From Aquirufa aurantiipilula (GTDB lineage Bacteria > Bacteroidota > Bacteroidia > Cytophagales > Spirosomataceae), in the NCBI RefSeq assembly GCF_019923745.1, contig NZ_JAANOG010000002.1, forward strand, positions 124,001-188,000: a DNA stretch of 64,000 nt, read 5' to 3'. The translations under genes and the position numbers were made by a program. Below, one piece after another: positions 18,312-26,852 of the stretch (position 1 is the first letter of the stretch; each line of letters begins with the position of its first letter). A model generated the notes under the pieces. That model was given only the letters and a program-made list of their open reading frames with translations. It had not been told where the DNA came from and ran no database searches.

Positions 18312-19235
18312 TCATTTGTTTTTCCAATAATTGGCTAAAGTGGAACCATTGATATTCATCAAAGGCCCAAAAATGGCCGCAGGCAAACCAAGAGTAGCCA
18401 CTTTCCCCATCGCCATGGCTAGGCCAGAAGCTAATCCAGCATTTTGTAAACCTACTTCAATGGCAATGGTTCGACAATCCTTTTCGGGCAAACCAGTGGC
18501 TCTTCCACCCCAATAACCTAGAACGAAACCAATGGTATTGTGAAGGAAACAAGCAACTACCAAAAGAGGTCCTACCGATAGCAAGGAATTTCGGCCATTG
18601 GCTGTGATGATAATGATGATAAAGGCAATACTAAGCATGGAAATAAGTGGTAATTGCTTTTGAAACCATGGCCATCTTTGTCCAATCAGTTTATTGTAAA
18701 TGACTCCTAAAATAATGGGAATTAAGATGAGTTTTGAAATTTCCCAAACCATATCCCAGAAATGTATTTCAATTAATTGACCCGCAAGAGTCTTCATTAG
18801 GAAGGGAGTAAGAATTGGAGCAAGAAACGTAGCAATGGAGGTTAAAGTCAATGACAATGCTACATTCGCTTTGGCCAAATAAGACATCACATTGGATGCT
18901 AATCCGCAGGGCATACATCCTACCAAGATAATTCCAGCGGCAATTTCTGTTGGGAAGTCAAATACTTTGGTTAATCCCCAACCCACTAATGGCATGATGC
19001 TAAATTGAAAAAATACACCCAGGAATACCGCTTTGGGTGATTTTAATATTTCTTGAAAATCATGAACCCCCATGGTAGATCCCATCCCAAACATGATGAG
19101 CTGCAAAAGAGGAATGATGAATATTTTAAATTGAATACCACCTGCCCCTAGAAAAGGACTAGGATAAATTAAGGTGATGATAACAGCTATGATAATCCAA
19201 AAGGAAAAGGAAATGCCACTGATTAATTTTTTCAT
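18312..19235 (-). CDS. Bile acid:sodium symporter (BASS) family transporter, operon copy
   Basis: Start 19235 (MKKLISGISFSFWIII) is preferred to the upstream in-frame start because the promoter lies between them; this gives 307 residues. There are about nine or ten membrane segments, with FGMGSTMGVHDFQEILKSP, the conserved GCMPCGLASNVMSYLAKANVALSLTLTS region and EVGLQNAGLASGLA. It carries the fuller BASS consensus than the copy at 6850. It is the first gene of a five-gene run with the SASA esterase, cupin, DUF1080 and cytochrome-propeller genes, suggesting import of an organic acid made by these exported enzymes (inference). Confidence 0.92.
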   Translation of the reverse strand: MKKLISGISFSFWIIIAVIITLIYPSPFLGAGGIQFKIFIIPLLQLIMFGMGSTMGVHDFQEILKSPKAVFLGVFFQFSIMPLVGWGLTKVFDFPTEIAAGIILVGCMPCGLASNVMSYLAKANVALSLTLTSIATFLAPILTPFLMKTLAGQLIEIHFWDMVWEISKLILIPIILGVIYNKLIGQRWPWFQKQLPLISMLSIAFIIIIITANGRNSLLSVGPLLVVACFLHNTIGFVLGYWGGRATGLPEKDCRTIAIEVGLQNAGLASGLAMAMGKVATLGLPAAIFGPLMNINGSTLANYWKNK

Positions 19236-19254
19236 AGTAGGTATATATTCAAAG

Positions 19255-19283
19255 CAAATATACGATTTACTAGAAAGAATAAA
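19255..19283 (-). promoter_or_regulatory. Promoter of the BASS - SASA - cupin - DUF1080 - cytochrome run
   Basis: TATATTTG on the - strand (19262-19255) is a perfect TAnnTTTG box; 18 bases upstream is TTT (19283-19281) in place of TTG. The leader to the ATG at 19235 would be only about 13 bases. Confidence 0.55.
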
Positions 19284-19299
19284 AGTGGCCTTTTTTTTC

Positions 19300-19332
19300 A
19301 ACGCTGTCAAGGTTCTAAACCTTGACAGCGTT
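19300..19332. repeat. 33-bp intergenic palindromic repeat, copy 1
   Basis: AACGCTGTCAAGGTT, a 3-base centre CTA, then AACCTTGACAGCGTT: perfect 15-bp arms. Two close relatives are at 21159-21191 and 32236-32268. This copy has no T tail in either direction that would make it a classical terminator, and it lies between divergent genes. Confidence 0.85.
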
Positions 19333-19472
19333 AGAACGAATGAGTAATTTAATTTATTTTATCACTCCATTACGTTATCAATTACTTGATTACAGTTAAG
19401 CATTTATCTAGAAATTATTAGGGTATCAATTCGATTATATTCCAACCTAAATCCTAAAAATAGAGTAAAGAC

Positions 19473-19503
19473 TTTTCATTTTAAAATGAAAAGCTATCTT
19501 TGC
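19473..19503 (+). promoter_or_regulatory. Perfect 22-bp palindrome next to the hexosaminidase -7 box
   Basis: CTTTTCATTTT and AAAATGAAAAG (19473-19494) form a gapless perfect inverted repeat. One base further is TATCTTGC (19496-19503), a degenerate TAnnTTTG-like box at the right distance from the ATG at 19529. The palindrome occupies the promoter spacer, where a repressor would block polymerase. It is equally able to be a chance A+T palindrome. Confidence 0.45.
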
Positions 19504-19528
19504 TTCCTTTCAACCAACCTATTCTATT

Positions 19529-21133
19529 ATGAAATCATTTCTTTGGGGCCTTTGCGCCTTCTTATTTTGCTTTAGTCTACAAGCACAAGAATCATATCAT
19601 TTAGTTCCTAAACCAGCAAAGTTGACTCCAGTACCTGGTAAATTCATTTTTCAAAAGAATACCGTTATTACATTGAGTACGCAGGACGAAAGCTTCAAAG
19701 CAGTAGCAACCATGCTGAAAGATCAAATTAGTATGTCTTCGGGTTTAAATCTTGTGATTAAATCAGGTTCGGCCACCTCAAAAGGTATCGTTTTTGTACA
19801 AAATGCCAGTTTAGGAGACGAGGCTTATCGTTTGAACATTTCAAACAAGAAGATTGAAATTCAAGCTAAATCAGGTAAGGGAGCATTTTATGCTTTGCAA
19901 ACATTATTCCAATTGATGCCTGCTCAAATTTATTCGAATGAACTTTCTACTCAGGAAATGACGGCTTTGGCTTGTCAAATCGAAGATGCTCCTCGTTTTT
20001 CATATCGGGGTATGATGTTGGATGTAGGTCGTTATTATTTCCCAGTGAGCTTTATCAAGCGCTTTTTGGATTTGATGGCCGTGTATAAGTTAAATACGTT
20101 TCACTGGCACTTAACAGAAGATCAAGGTTGGAGAATTGAGATTAAAAAATATCCAAAATTGACGAGTGTTAGCTCTATCCGTAAAGAAACTATGGTGGGG
20201 CATTACAGAGATCAAAAGTTTGACAATAAGCCATATGGAGGTTTTTATACTCAAGAGGAAATAAAGGATGTAATTGCTTATGCCTCTAAAAAGTTCATTA
20301 CCATTATTCCAGAAATTGAAATGCCAGGTCACTCTCAGGCGGTATTGGCAGCTTATCCTGAATTAGGTTGTAACCCAGACAAGATTTATCAAGTAGCCAC
20401 AAAATGGGGTATTTCTGAAGATGTGCTTTGTCCAAGAGAAGAGACATTTACTTTTATGGAAAATGTGTTGACAGAGGTAATGGCTTTATTCCCAGGTCAA
20501 TACATTCATATTGGTGGAGATGAGTGTCCTAAGAAACAATGGAAAGAAAGTCGCTTTTGTCAGGATTTAATTAAGAAATTGGGATTAAAAGATGAACACG
20601 AATTACAAAGCTATTTTATTCGTCGAATAGACAAATTCGTTACTTCCAAGGGCAAGAAATTATTGGGATGGGATGAAATTTTAGAAGGAGGATTATCACC
20701 CAACGCCATGGTGATGTCATGGAGAGGTACCAAAGGAGGCATTGAAGCAGCCAAACAAAATCACGATGTGGTGATGTCGCCCAATAGTTTTTTCTATTTA
20801 GATTATTACCAAGCTGATCCTAAGACCCAGCCATTAGCCATTGGTGGAAATTTAACTTTATCTAAATCTTATTCTTTTGAACCAGATCTTCCAGAGCTAT
20901 CTGCAGAGGAGGCTAAGCACATTGTGGGTATTCAAGCCAATGTATGGACTGAATACATCAGTACGCCAGCTTATGCAGAATACATGACATTCCCAAGGGC
21001 TTTAGCCTTATCGGAAATTTCTTGGTCACCTAAGCAGCCAAAAGACTATGATGATTTTCTTCGTAGAGTGAAAGGTATATTACCCGGTATGGATGCGCTT
21101 AAAATCAATTATTGTCCTGTAGGATTGAAATAA
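19529..21133 (+). CDS. Secreted beta-N-acetylhexosaminidase (GH20)
   Basis: 534 residues with a signal peptide (FLWGLCAFLFCFSLQAQ). An N-terminal GH20b-type alpha/beta domain (about 25-150) precedes the catalytic TIM barrel. Signature segments are RGMMLDVGRYYFPV, NTFHWHLTEDQGWRIEIKKYP, IPEIEMPGHSQA and IHIGGDECPKKQW, in which Asp331-Glu332 is the catalytic pair of the substrate-assisted mechanism. It removes terminal GlcNAc or GalNAc from chitooligosaccharides or host-type glycans. Length fits the family. It stands alone with its own promoter, facing the double sulfatase gene, with which it may act on sulfated amino-sugar glycans. Confidence 0.95.
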   Translation: MKSFLWGLCAFLFCFSLQAQESYHLVPKPAKLTPVPGKFIFQKNTVITLSTQDESFKAVATMLKDQISMSSGLNLVIKSGSATSKGIVFVQNASLGDEAYRLNISNKKIEIQAKSGKGAFYALQTLFQLMPAQIYSNELSTQEMTALACQIEDAPRFSYRGMMLDVGRYYFPVSFIKRFLDLMAVYKLNTFHWHLTEDQGWRIEIKKYPKLTSVSSIRKETMVGHYRDQKFDNKPYGGFYTQEEIKDVIAYASKKFITIIPEIEMPGHSQAVLAAYPELGCNPDKIYQVATKWGISEDVLCPREETFTFMENVLTEVMALFPGQYIHIGGDECPKKQWKESRFCQDLIKKLGLKDEHELQSYFIRRIDKFVTSKGKKLLGWDEILEGGLSPNAMVMSWRGTKGGIEAAKQNHDVVMSPNSFFYLDYYQADPKTQPLAIGGNLTLSKSYSFEPDLPELSAEEAKHIVGIQANVWTEYISTPAYAEYMTFPRALALSEISWSPKQPKDYDDFLRRVKGILPGMDALKINYCPVGLK

Positions 21134-21158
21134 AAGTAGAATTGTTGGTTTTTTCCTA

Positions 21159-21191
21159 AACGTCGTCAAGGTTCCAAACCTTGCCGACGTT
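21159..21191. repeat. 33-bp intergenic palindromic repeat, copy 2
   Basis: AACGTCGTCAAGGTT, centre CCA, AACCTTGCCGACGTT; arms pair except at position 8. It lies between the convergent hexosaminidase and sulfatase genes. A second, weaker inverted repeat (TTTTCATTC / GAATGAAAA, 21213-21241) follows. Confidence 0.82.
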
Positions 21192-21259
21192 GATTTTTAA
21201 TAGTTTCTGATTTTTTCATTCAAAAAACCAACGAATGAAAACTGACATTTATTTCTCAA

Positions 21260-24103
21260 CTAATTGATAATCTCCCAATCCGGAATTTTTGCTCTGCGGT
21301 GTTCACGTTTTAGGATATCATCTAGTTGTGGAATCAATTCCGGATGTTGATCAGCAATGTTAATCTTTTCAAATGGATCCTTATCCAAATCATAAATTTC
21401 CCAAGGAGCCTGCTTGTTTTTCTTTAAGTTGGATTTAACACCTTTAAATTGTTGGATTCGAATAGCAACCTGCCCTGTTTTTTCTGGAAATTCAAAATAA
21501 ATGAATGATCGTTGTTTTTGCTCACCTTTTTTTAAAATACTGGGTAAAAAAGAAATTCCATCGGTATCTGAAACTTGTTGCCCTGTTAACTCAGCCAAAG
21601 TAGCCATCATGTCATATTGCACTGATGGGAGGTGATTAATCTGACCTCCAGGAATAACCCCAGGCCAAGACACGATCAATGGTTCGCGAATTCCACCCTC
21701 ATAAACGTCTTGTTTTCTCCCTCGCAATCCTGCAGTACTTTGAAAAAACTCCGTATCAACACCCCCAACATCAAAGGTTGCTCCATTGTCAGATGAAAAG
21801 AAAATAATAGTTTGAGTGTCGATTTTATGCTTTTTTAAGGCCTCTACAAGTCGCCCAACCTGGGTATCTAAATAGGAAATCATTCCAGCATAGGTAGCTC
21901 TTGGATGTGCCGTAGGTGTATATCCTTTTTTGCCTAAATAAGCGCTATCTGGGAATGCACCTAAATATGGCTTGATGGCCTCATCGGGTGCTTGTAAGGA
22001 TAGATGCGGTAAGGGAAGTGGCAAGTAGAGGAAGAAAGGATTGTTTTTGTTTTTTTCAACAAAGTTCAATGCTTTATCCATCATTTTATCCACGACGTAT
22101 TCTTTGCCTTGAAACTGCTTGAAATCAATATCCGAAGGAGCTCCTTTACCTTGGAATTGGTGAACATTCATATATTTATTATTCAATGTGTCCCATTTCC
22201 CATTTTCCCATAAATGCGTTGAATAATAATTATGTGCTTGTTTTTGATCCAATAAACCATAAAAATAGTCGAAACCATGTGCATTAGGATTTCCTGTTCC
22301 ATTGGCCATGCCTAATCCCCATTTCCCGATAGCTGCCGTTTGGTATCCCGCTTTTTTCATCAATGATCCCAAAGTAAAAGTATTTACTTCCAAAGGCATT
22401 TGCCCTCTTTCAGTTTCATCCGTAAAACCTCCTAATTCATGATTACCACGAATTTGTGAATGACCGGCATGTTTACCTGTCAATAACATACAGCGTGCAG
22501 GGGCACAAACTGGGGCAGAGGTATAGTGTTGCGTAAACTTAATCCCTTGTTTGGCTAAGACATCTAAATAGGGCGTTTTGATGATTTTTTGGCCGTATAC
22601 TCCCAATTCACCATAACCCAAATCATCCGCATAAATATAGACTACATTAGGTTTTTTAATTTGGCCAATTTCCCGATTCTCCTTTCCTTTTTTTTGTGTT
22701 AAATCATCGCCCAACTCCTCTCTAGCCTGATCGGCTAATTCTAAAAGTTCTTTTACTTTATCGGGATATTTCGTTTGTACATCATAGCGCTCACCTGGAT
22801 CTCTCCTCAAATCATATAACCCCTGTTTGATGGGAAAATTTTCATTAACCTGACCCGCTAAGCCATCGTTTGCCGGTAGAAAACCTTCATAAGTTCTTCC
22901 TGGGTGGGGTAACACTAATTTCCAATCCCCTTTTCTAACTGCTTCTAAGTTATTTTTGCGGTAATAATACAAAAAGTTTTTCCTGGGCTCAGCCTTGTTG
23001 TCGCCCTGCAAGATTGGCCAAATACTTACGCCATCAATTTTCTTTTTGGGTAATTTAGCTTGTGTTACTTGAGCAATGGTTGGTAGTACATCAATAGCCG
23101 CCGCTAATTTATTGGATATTTGACCCGCCTGAATTTTACCTTTCCAATAGGCGATGAATGGCACCCTTTGGCCTCCTTCAAATGAAGTACCTTTTCCTTC
23201 TCTTAATCCACTCGTGGAACCTGCATGATTTCCATAATTGATCCAAGGACCATTGTCGCTAGTGAAAATGACTAAGGTATTTTCTTCCAAATGGTTCTTC
23301 TTTAATGTTTTGATGATTTCTCCAATGGACCAATCTACTTCCATCATCATATCACCAAAAAGGCCTTGTTTACTTTTTCCTTGAAATGCAGGAGAAGCCG
23401 CAATAGGAACATGGGGCATGGAATGAGGCAAATAAACAAAAAATGGTTTATTTCTATTTTTCTCAATGAATTGCACCGAACGCTCAGTCAGTACGCGAGT
23501 GATTTGTTCTTGATCTTTTAAATTTCTTAAATAAATACTAGGTTCATTGCCTTCATATATAGAAAGTACTGGCAAATCTTGTTTGTAGGCACCTAGTTTA
23601 GTGATCGGATTTCCCTCTAAGTCCACTGGCCACATATCATTTGAATAGGGGATACCCACATATTCATCACAACCTTGCTGCTTAGGTAAAAATTCTTTTT
23701 TATCACCTAGATGCCATTTTCCAAACATCCCGGTGGCATAACCCTGATCTTTTAAAATTTCGGCAATGGTCTCTTCATCTGGACTTAATCCAACAGGAGA
23801 ATTAGGAAAAAGAGCCCCCGAAATACCCACTCGATTAGGGTAACAACCTGTCAAAATTCCTGCTCTTGAAGCACTACAAACTGCTTGAGCGGATAAATAA
23901 TTAGTGAAACGAATTCCTTGATTAGCCAATCGATCTATATTGGGAGTTTCGTATTGAAGCGCACCATAACAACTCAAATCTCCATATCCTAAATCATCCA
24001 TTAGGATTAAAATGACGTTCGGTTTTTTGGATTTTGATGCTTGTGAAAAACAGACAAATGCGCTAAAAAAGGCTATTGCAGTAAGTAGTGTGATTTTCTT
24101 CAT
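21260..24103 (-). CDS. Exported protein with two complete sulfatase domains in tandem
   Basis: 947 residues, about twice a normal sulfatase, in one uninterrupted frame with one signal peptide (LLTAIAFFSAFVCFSQ). Domain 1 (about 25-470): MDDLGYGDLSCYG, VCSASRAGILTG with the formylglycine cysteine, GKWHLGD and LVIFTSDNGPW. Domain 2 (about 480-947): ADDLGYGELGVYG, VCAPARCMLLTG, GKWGLGM and IIFFSSDNGATFD. Both keep the C-x-[AP]-x-R motif and the calcium-site Asp pair, so both look active. The junction is short (DDLTQKKGKENREIGQIKKP) and joins what looks like a normal sulfatase C-terminus directly to a second catalytic domain lacking a signal. The two domains are different enough to have separate substrates. 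An FGE needed for cysteine maturation is nearby at 28091. Confidence 0.93.
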   Translation of the reverse strand: MKKITLLTAIAFFSAFVCFSQASKSKKPNVILILMDDLGYGDLSCYGALQYETPNIDRLANQGIRFTNYLSAQAVCSASRAGILTGCYPNRVGISGALFPNSPVGLSPDEETIAEILKDQGYATGMFGKWHLGDKKEFLPKQQGCDEYVGIPYSNDMWPVDLEGNPITKLGAYKQDLPVLSIYEGNEPSIYLRNLKDQEQITRVLTERSVQFIEKNRNKPFFVYLPHSMPHVPIAASPAFQGKSKQGLFGDMMMEVDWSIGEIIKTLKKNHLEENTLVIFTSDNGPWINYGNHAGSTSGLREGKGTSFEGGQRVPFIAYWKGKIQAGQISNKLAAAIDVLPTIAQVTQAKLPKKKIDGVSIWPILQGDNKAEPRKNFLYYYRKNNLEAVRKGDWKLVLPHPGRTYEGFLPANDGLAGQVNENFPIKQGLYDLRRDPGERYDVQTKYPDKVKELLELADQAREELGDDLTQKKGKENREIGQIKKPNVVYIYADDLGYGELGVYGQKIIKTPYLDVLAKQGIKFTQHYTSAPVCAPARCMLLTGKHAGHSQIRGNHELGGFTDETERGQMPLEVNTFTLGSLMKKAGYQTAAIGKWGLGMANGTGNPNAHGFDYFYGLLDQKQAHNYYSTHLWENGKWDTLNNKYMNVHQFQGKGAPSDIDFKQFQGKEYVVDKMMDKALNFVEKNKNNPFFLYLPLPLPHLSLQAPDEAIKPYLGAFPDSAYLGKKGYTPTAHPRATYAGMISYLDTQVGRLVEALKKHKIDTQTIIFFSSDNGATFDVGGVDTEFFQSTAGLRGRKQDVYEGGIREPLIVSWPGVIPGGQINHLPSVQYDMMATLAELTGQQVSDTDGISFLPSILKKGEQKQRSFIYFEFPEKTGQVAIRIQQFKGVKSNLKKNKQAPWEIYDLDKDPFEKINIADQHPELIPQLDDILKREHRRAKIPDWEIIN

Positions 24104-24192
24104 AAACTAGGTTTAGTTTTCGAATTTAAATAATATAATTTGATATTACACCGTATCAGTGATTGGTAGAATCCAATGCGATAATTAGATAT

Positions 24193-24241
24193 TAAAAACA
24201 AAACATGGCTATACAAGAGCACTGCTCCTATATAGCCATGT
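24193..24241 (-). terminator. Terminator of the Rieske/cytochrome operon
   Basis: ACATGGCTATA (24241-24231 on the - strand) pairs with TATAGCCATGT (24213-24203) and is followed on that strand by TTTGTTTTT. It lies directly after the three-module cytochrome stop. Confidence 0.75.
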
Positions 24242-24262
24242 CAGGATAGGAATGAAAGAAAA

Positions 24263-25345
24263 TTAGTTGTTCAAAGCGCCAGCATCTATCCAGGATTTGA
24301 TTTGACTGATTTCACAGTTGGATATTTTGGTAGCGGCATTTGGCATTGGTACAAATCCTGCACTATGATTGACAGATCCATATAGCTTTCCATTACTAAC
24401 TACCTTTAAAACATTGGCATGGGTACTTAGATCAATGCCACCCGAAGCGCTAGTGCCACTGTGGCAACCTATGCAATTGGTTTTTAAGATGGTTTGAATA
24501 GTGCTGGCAAAACTAATATTGGTAGTGACACAAGCACTTCCGCTTGGCTCACATGAATTATTAAGTGCACCTTGCTTGATCCAATTGAAAATAGCTGTTT
24601 TAGTATCTGTACTCAATGGGGCCATAGGAGGTACAGGCATACGTTCATTATCTGTTCGGATGATGCTTTTGTATAATTTACTATTGGTAGGATCTCCAGC
24701 TCTGACCACCTTCATGATATTGCTATAATCGGTCAATTGTACACCTTCTTTTTTACTAATAGCATCATGACAACCACTCATGGCACAATTTGAGATGATG
24801 ATTGGAAGTATTTTTTGTTGGAAATAGACCAAACTAGGGTCACATGTCACCGTAGGGGGTGTTAGTGGTGGTTCGCTGGGTGTAACCGTGACGATAGGAT
24901 TTACTGGATTACTTGGATTCAAATTAACTAAAATACTACCTGATGGGTAAGAGCCAACTATCCATTTCCTAATTGTGCTAACATCGCATTTGGACAAAGT
25001 CGTGGTTGCGTTGGGCATGGGTGAATATCCAGAGGCATGGGTGAGGGAACCATAGAGTTTCCCATTTTTTATATAGGGTATAATTTTGTCGTAGGTGCTG
25101 AAATCAACCCCACCCGATATAATGGCACCACTATGACAAGAGGTGCAATTATATTGGAGTATGGGCCAAACGGATTTATCAAATGTGATGGTATTCGTAT
25201 CACAAGTAGAGGTAGTATTCGGTAATTCTACCCCCGTATTATTTCCAGTACTAGTTTCAGTAACTGGCAAAGGACTGTTTTTATCACTTAGGCAAGCCAC
25301 CATTGTTAAGGTGACTAAGGTTATTACAAGGAACTGGTATTTCAT
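24263..25345 (-). CDS. Exported lipoprotein with three cytochrome c-like haem modules
   Basis: 360 residues with a lipoprotein signal (VTLTMVACLSD). Three similar modules of about 80-95 residues follow, each beginning C-x5-F and carrying a haem motif: C-T-S-C-H, then C-A-M-S-G-C-H (a CX4CH spacing), then C-I-G-C-H. Modules 1 and 3 are nearly duplicates, sharing GKLYGS and PMPNA, where the Met is a likely distal ligand; module 2 has PVPPMAPLS instead. A Pro/Thr-rich linker separates modules 1 and 2. It is probably an electron carrier anchored in the periplasm or outer membrane. Its start abuts the YceI stop, making it last in the Rieske - Rieske - DUF5777 - YceI operon. Confidence 0.88.
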   Translation of the reverse strand: MKYQFLVITLVTLTMVACLSDKNSPLPVTETSTGNNTGVELPNTTSTCDTNTITFDKSVWPILQYNCTSCHSGAIISGGVDFSTYDKIIPYIKNGKLYGSLTHASGYSPMPNATTTLSKCDVSTIRKWIVGSYPSGSILVNLNPSNPVNPIVTVTPSEPPLTPPTVTCDPSLVYFQQKILPIIISNCAMSGCHDAISKKEGVQLTDYSNIMKVVRAGDPTNSKLYKSIIRTDNERMPVPPMAPLSTDTKTAIFNWIKQGALNNSCEPSGSACVTTNISFASTIQTILKTNCIGCHSGTSASGGIDLSTHANVLKVVSNGKLYGSVNHSAGFVPMPNAATKISNCEISQIKSWIDAGALNN

Positions 25346-25897
25346 TTATTTTTTTTGAGAAAACTGTATTTTACTTTTTACTTCTATGACTTCGGCAATT
25401 TTAGCAAATACAATTTTGGGTATATCAATTTGATAATCTTGTAAACGAATGTCGAATTGACTACTCAATTGCAATTGGTTTCCGTCTGATACTATGGTTC
25501 CCTTTAATTCAATGGGTTTAGTTACTCCATGAATACTTGCTGTACCTGAGGCTGTTACGGGATAAGTCCCCGCTTTTTTTAGATCGACTGCCTCTTTGAT
25601 TTTTCCTTTAAATGAGGCCATCGGGAATTTTTCACTTTCCAAATAATTCTCATTGAAGTGTTCCTGCATCAATTTATTGGGAAATACGAATGATGTAATG
25701 CGCATTTGAACAGCAATCTCATTGGTTGCCACATTGATGATGCTATTGACGCTTTTAGATACGGCATCAATATTTTCTAATGGAGTTTTAGAAAAAAACG
25801 AAATTTCTCCGTTCTGCGCTTGGTACAATTGAGCGTGTGCGGTATGGAATACCGCCACTGTGCTCATCAGTAAAGTTGACAGGAATATACGTTTCAT
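25346..25897 (-). CDS. Periplasmic YceI-family protein
   Basis: The start at 25897 gives 183 residues with a signal peptide (MKRIFLSTLLMSTVAVFHTAHA). The YceI lipocalin-like beta barrel is supported by GEISFFSKTPLENIDAVSKSV, the central F-x-x-KLMQEHFNENYLESEKFP segment, and TASGTASIHGVTKPIELKGTI. YceI proteins bind isoprenoid or other lipid-like ligands in the periplasm. Transcribed 7 bases after the DUF5777 gene and abutting the cytochrome gene, so it is likely a partner in the same redox or lipid-related process. Confidence 0.92.
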   Translation of the reverse strand: MKRIFLSTLLMSTVAVFHTAHAQLYQAQNGEISFFSKTPLENIDAVSKSVNSIINVATNEIAVQMRITSFVFPNKLMQEHFNENYLESEKFPMASFKGKIKEAVDLKKAGTYPVTASGTASIHGVTKPIELKGTIVSDGNQLQLSSQFDIRLQDYQIDIPKIVFAKIAEVIEVKSKIQFSQKK

Positions 25898-25904
25898 AAG
25901 GGGT

Positions 25905-26840
25905 TTATTTATGTGTTTTTTTTGCTTCTGGGTCAAAACTAAAAGTCCTGGCTATGTTGAATCCATAAAATATGTCTCCATTAGCCCAAGTGCCTGTTGT
26001 TTGACCAATAAAATGTTTTTCAATCATCCCTCGAGAATTAGAGAAATGTAATTGAAATACGTGTCCGCCTGTTTCAATATCAAATCCTAAGGCAAACGAA
26101 TCTTGATAAGGATAAACCTGACCTGATTTTGCTAGGTAAGCATTTTTATCTACCAAGTTTTTATAATATTCAGCCGAAATACTCAATCGGTTACTCAATT
26201 TATATCTCCCTCCGAATCCAAGTGAAGTGATGTCATTTTCATGGTAAGGAGATTCACTCAAGTTATTATGTAATATGGTAGGCATTACTTGTATGGAGAG
26301 CTTTTCACTCATCTTCCGAGCAATTAACACTTGCCCCACATAACTTTGCCTTTGCTGATTATTGTAAAAACGCATCAGTGTCCCAGTCGGCATGGTATAC
26401 CCAGTCGGCATAGAATTAATCACAAGGCTACCATAAGCTGCTACGCTAATGGGCATTTGGTTTGATTGTCTCAAAATCTTGTATTTGGTATAAAAGTCAT
26501 AGCTTTTTTCAATGGAAGAGCGACCAGCTCCCAATAACCATTGATCCGTAATACCATATTCAATACCAAGTCGAATTCTAGCTTCATCTAAACCAAAAAA
26601 GTTTTCTAAAAATCCAGAATTGACAGCACCAAAACGGTGTGAAATCCAAAAATTTAAATGTTTTTTAGCAATGGTCTCCATCGTTTGCCCATTGATTAAA
26701 CGGGAACCTTTGAAGGTCGCTTGGGTATACACTTTATCTTTGGATGCTTCTTTATCAAGCATGGCCATTAAATCATCTTGGGCCATAGAGGTAGTGGCCA
26801 TACTACTTAAGAAGAGCAGTAGGAAGGATATTTTCTTCAT
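25905..26840 (-). CDS. DUF5777-family outer-membrane beta-barrel protein
   Basis: 311 residues with a signal peptide (LLLFLSSMATTSMAQ). The body alternates polar and aromatic residues, consistent with a beta barrel. It contains LNFWISHRFGAVNSGFLENFFGLDEARIRLG, recognisable as the DUF5777 family of Bacteroidota, and later SISAEYYKNLVDKNA and GHVFQLHFSNSRGM. No enzymatic motif is seen. It lies between a Rieske lipoprotein (12 bases) and YceI (7 bases). Family members recur beside YceI and cytochrome genes, but their function is not known to me. Confidence 0.85.
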   Translation of the reverse strand: MKKISFLLLFLSSMATTSMAQDDLMAMLDKEASKDKVYTQATFKGSRLINGQTMETIAKKHLNFWISHRFGAVNSGFLENFFGLDEARIRLGIEYGITDQWLLGAGRSSIEKSYDFYTKYKILRQSNQMPISVAAYGSLVINSMPTGYTMPTGTLMRFYNNQQRQSYVGQVLIARKMSEKLSIQVMPTILHNNLSESPYHENDITSLGFGGRYKLSNRLSISAEYYKNLVDKNAYLAKSGQVYPYQDSFALGFDIETGGHVFQLHFSNSRGMIEKHFIGQTTGTWANGDIFYGFNIARTFSFDPEAKKTHK

Positions 26841-26852
26841 ATATATGTTATT

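Noticed and set aside
19300-19332. Intergenic palindrome as an ordinary terminator
   Set aside because: It lies between divergent genes and has no T run after the stem in either direction; the family of three copies fits a repeat element better.
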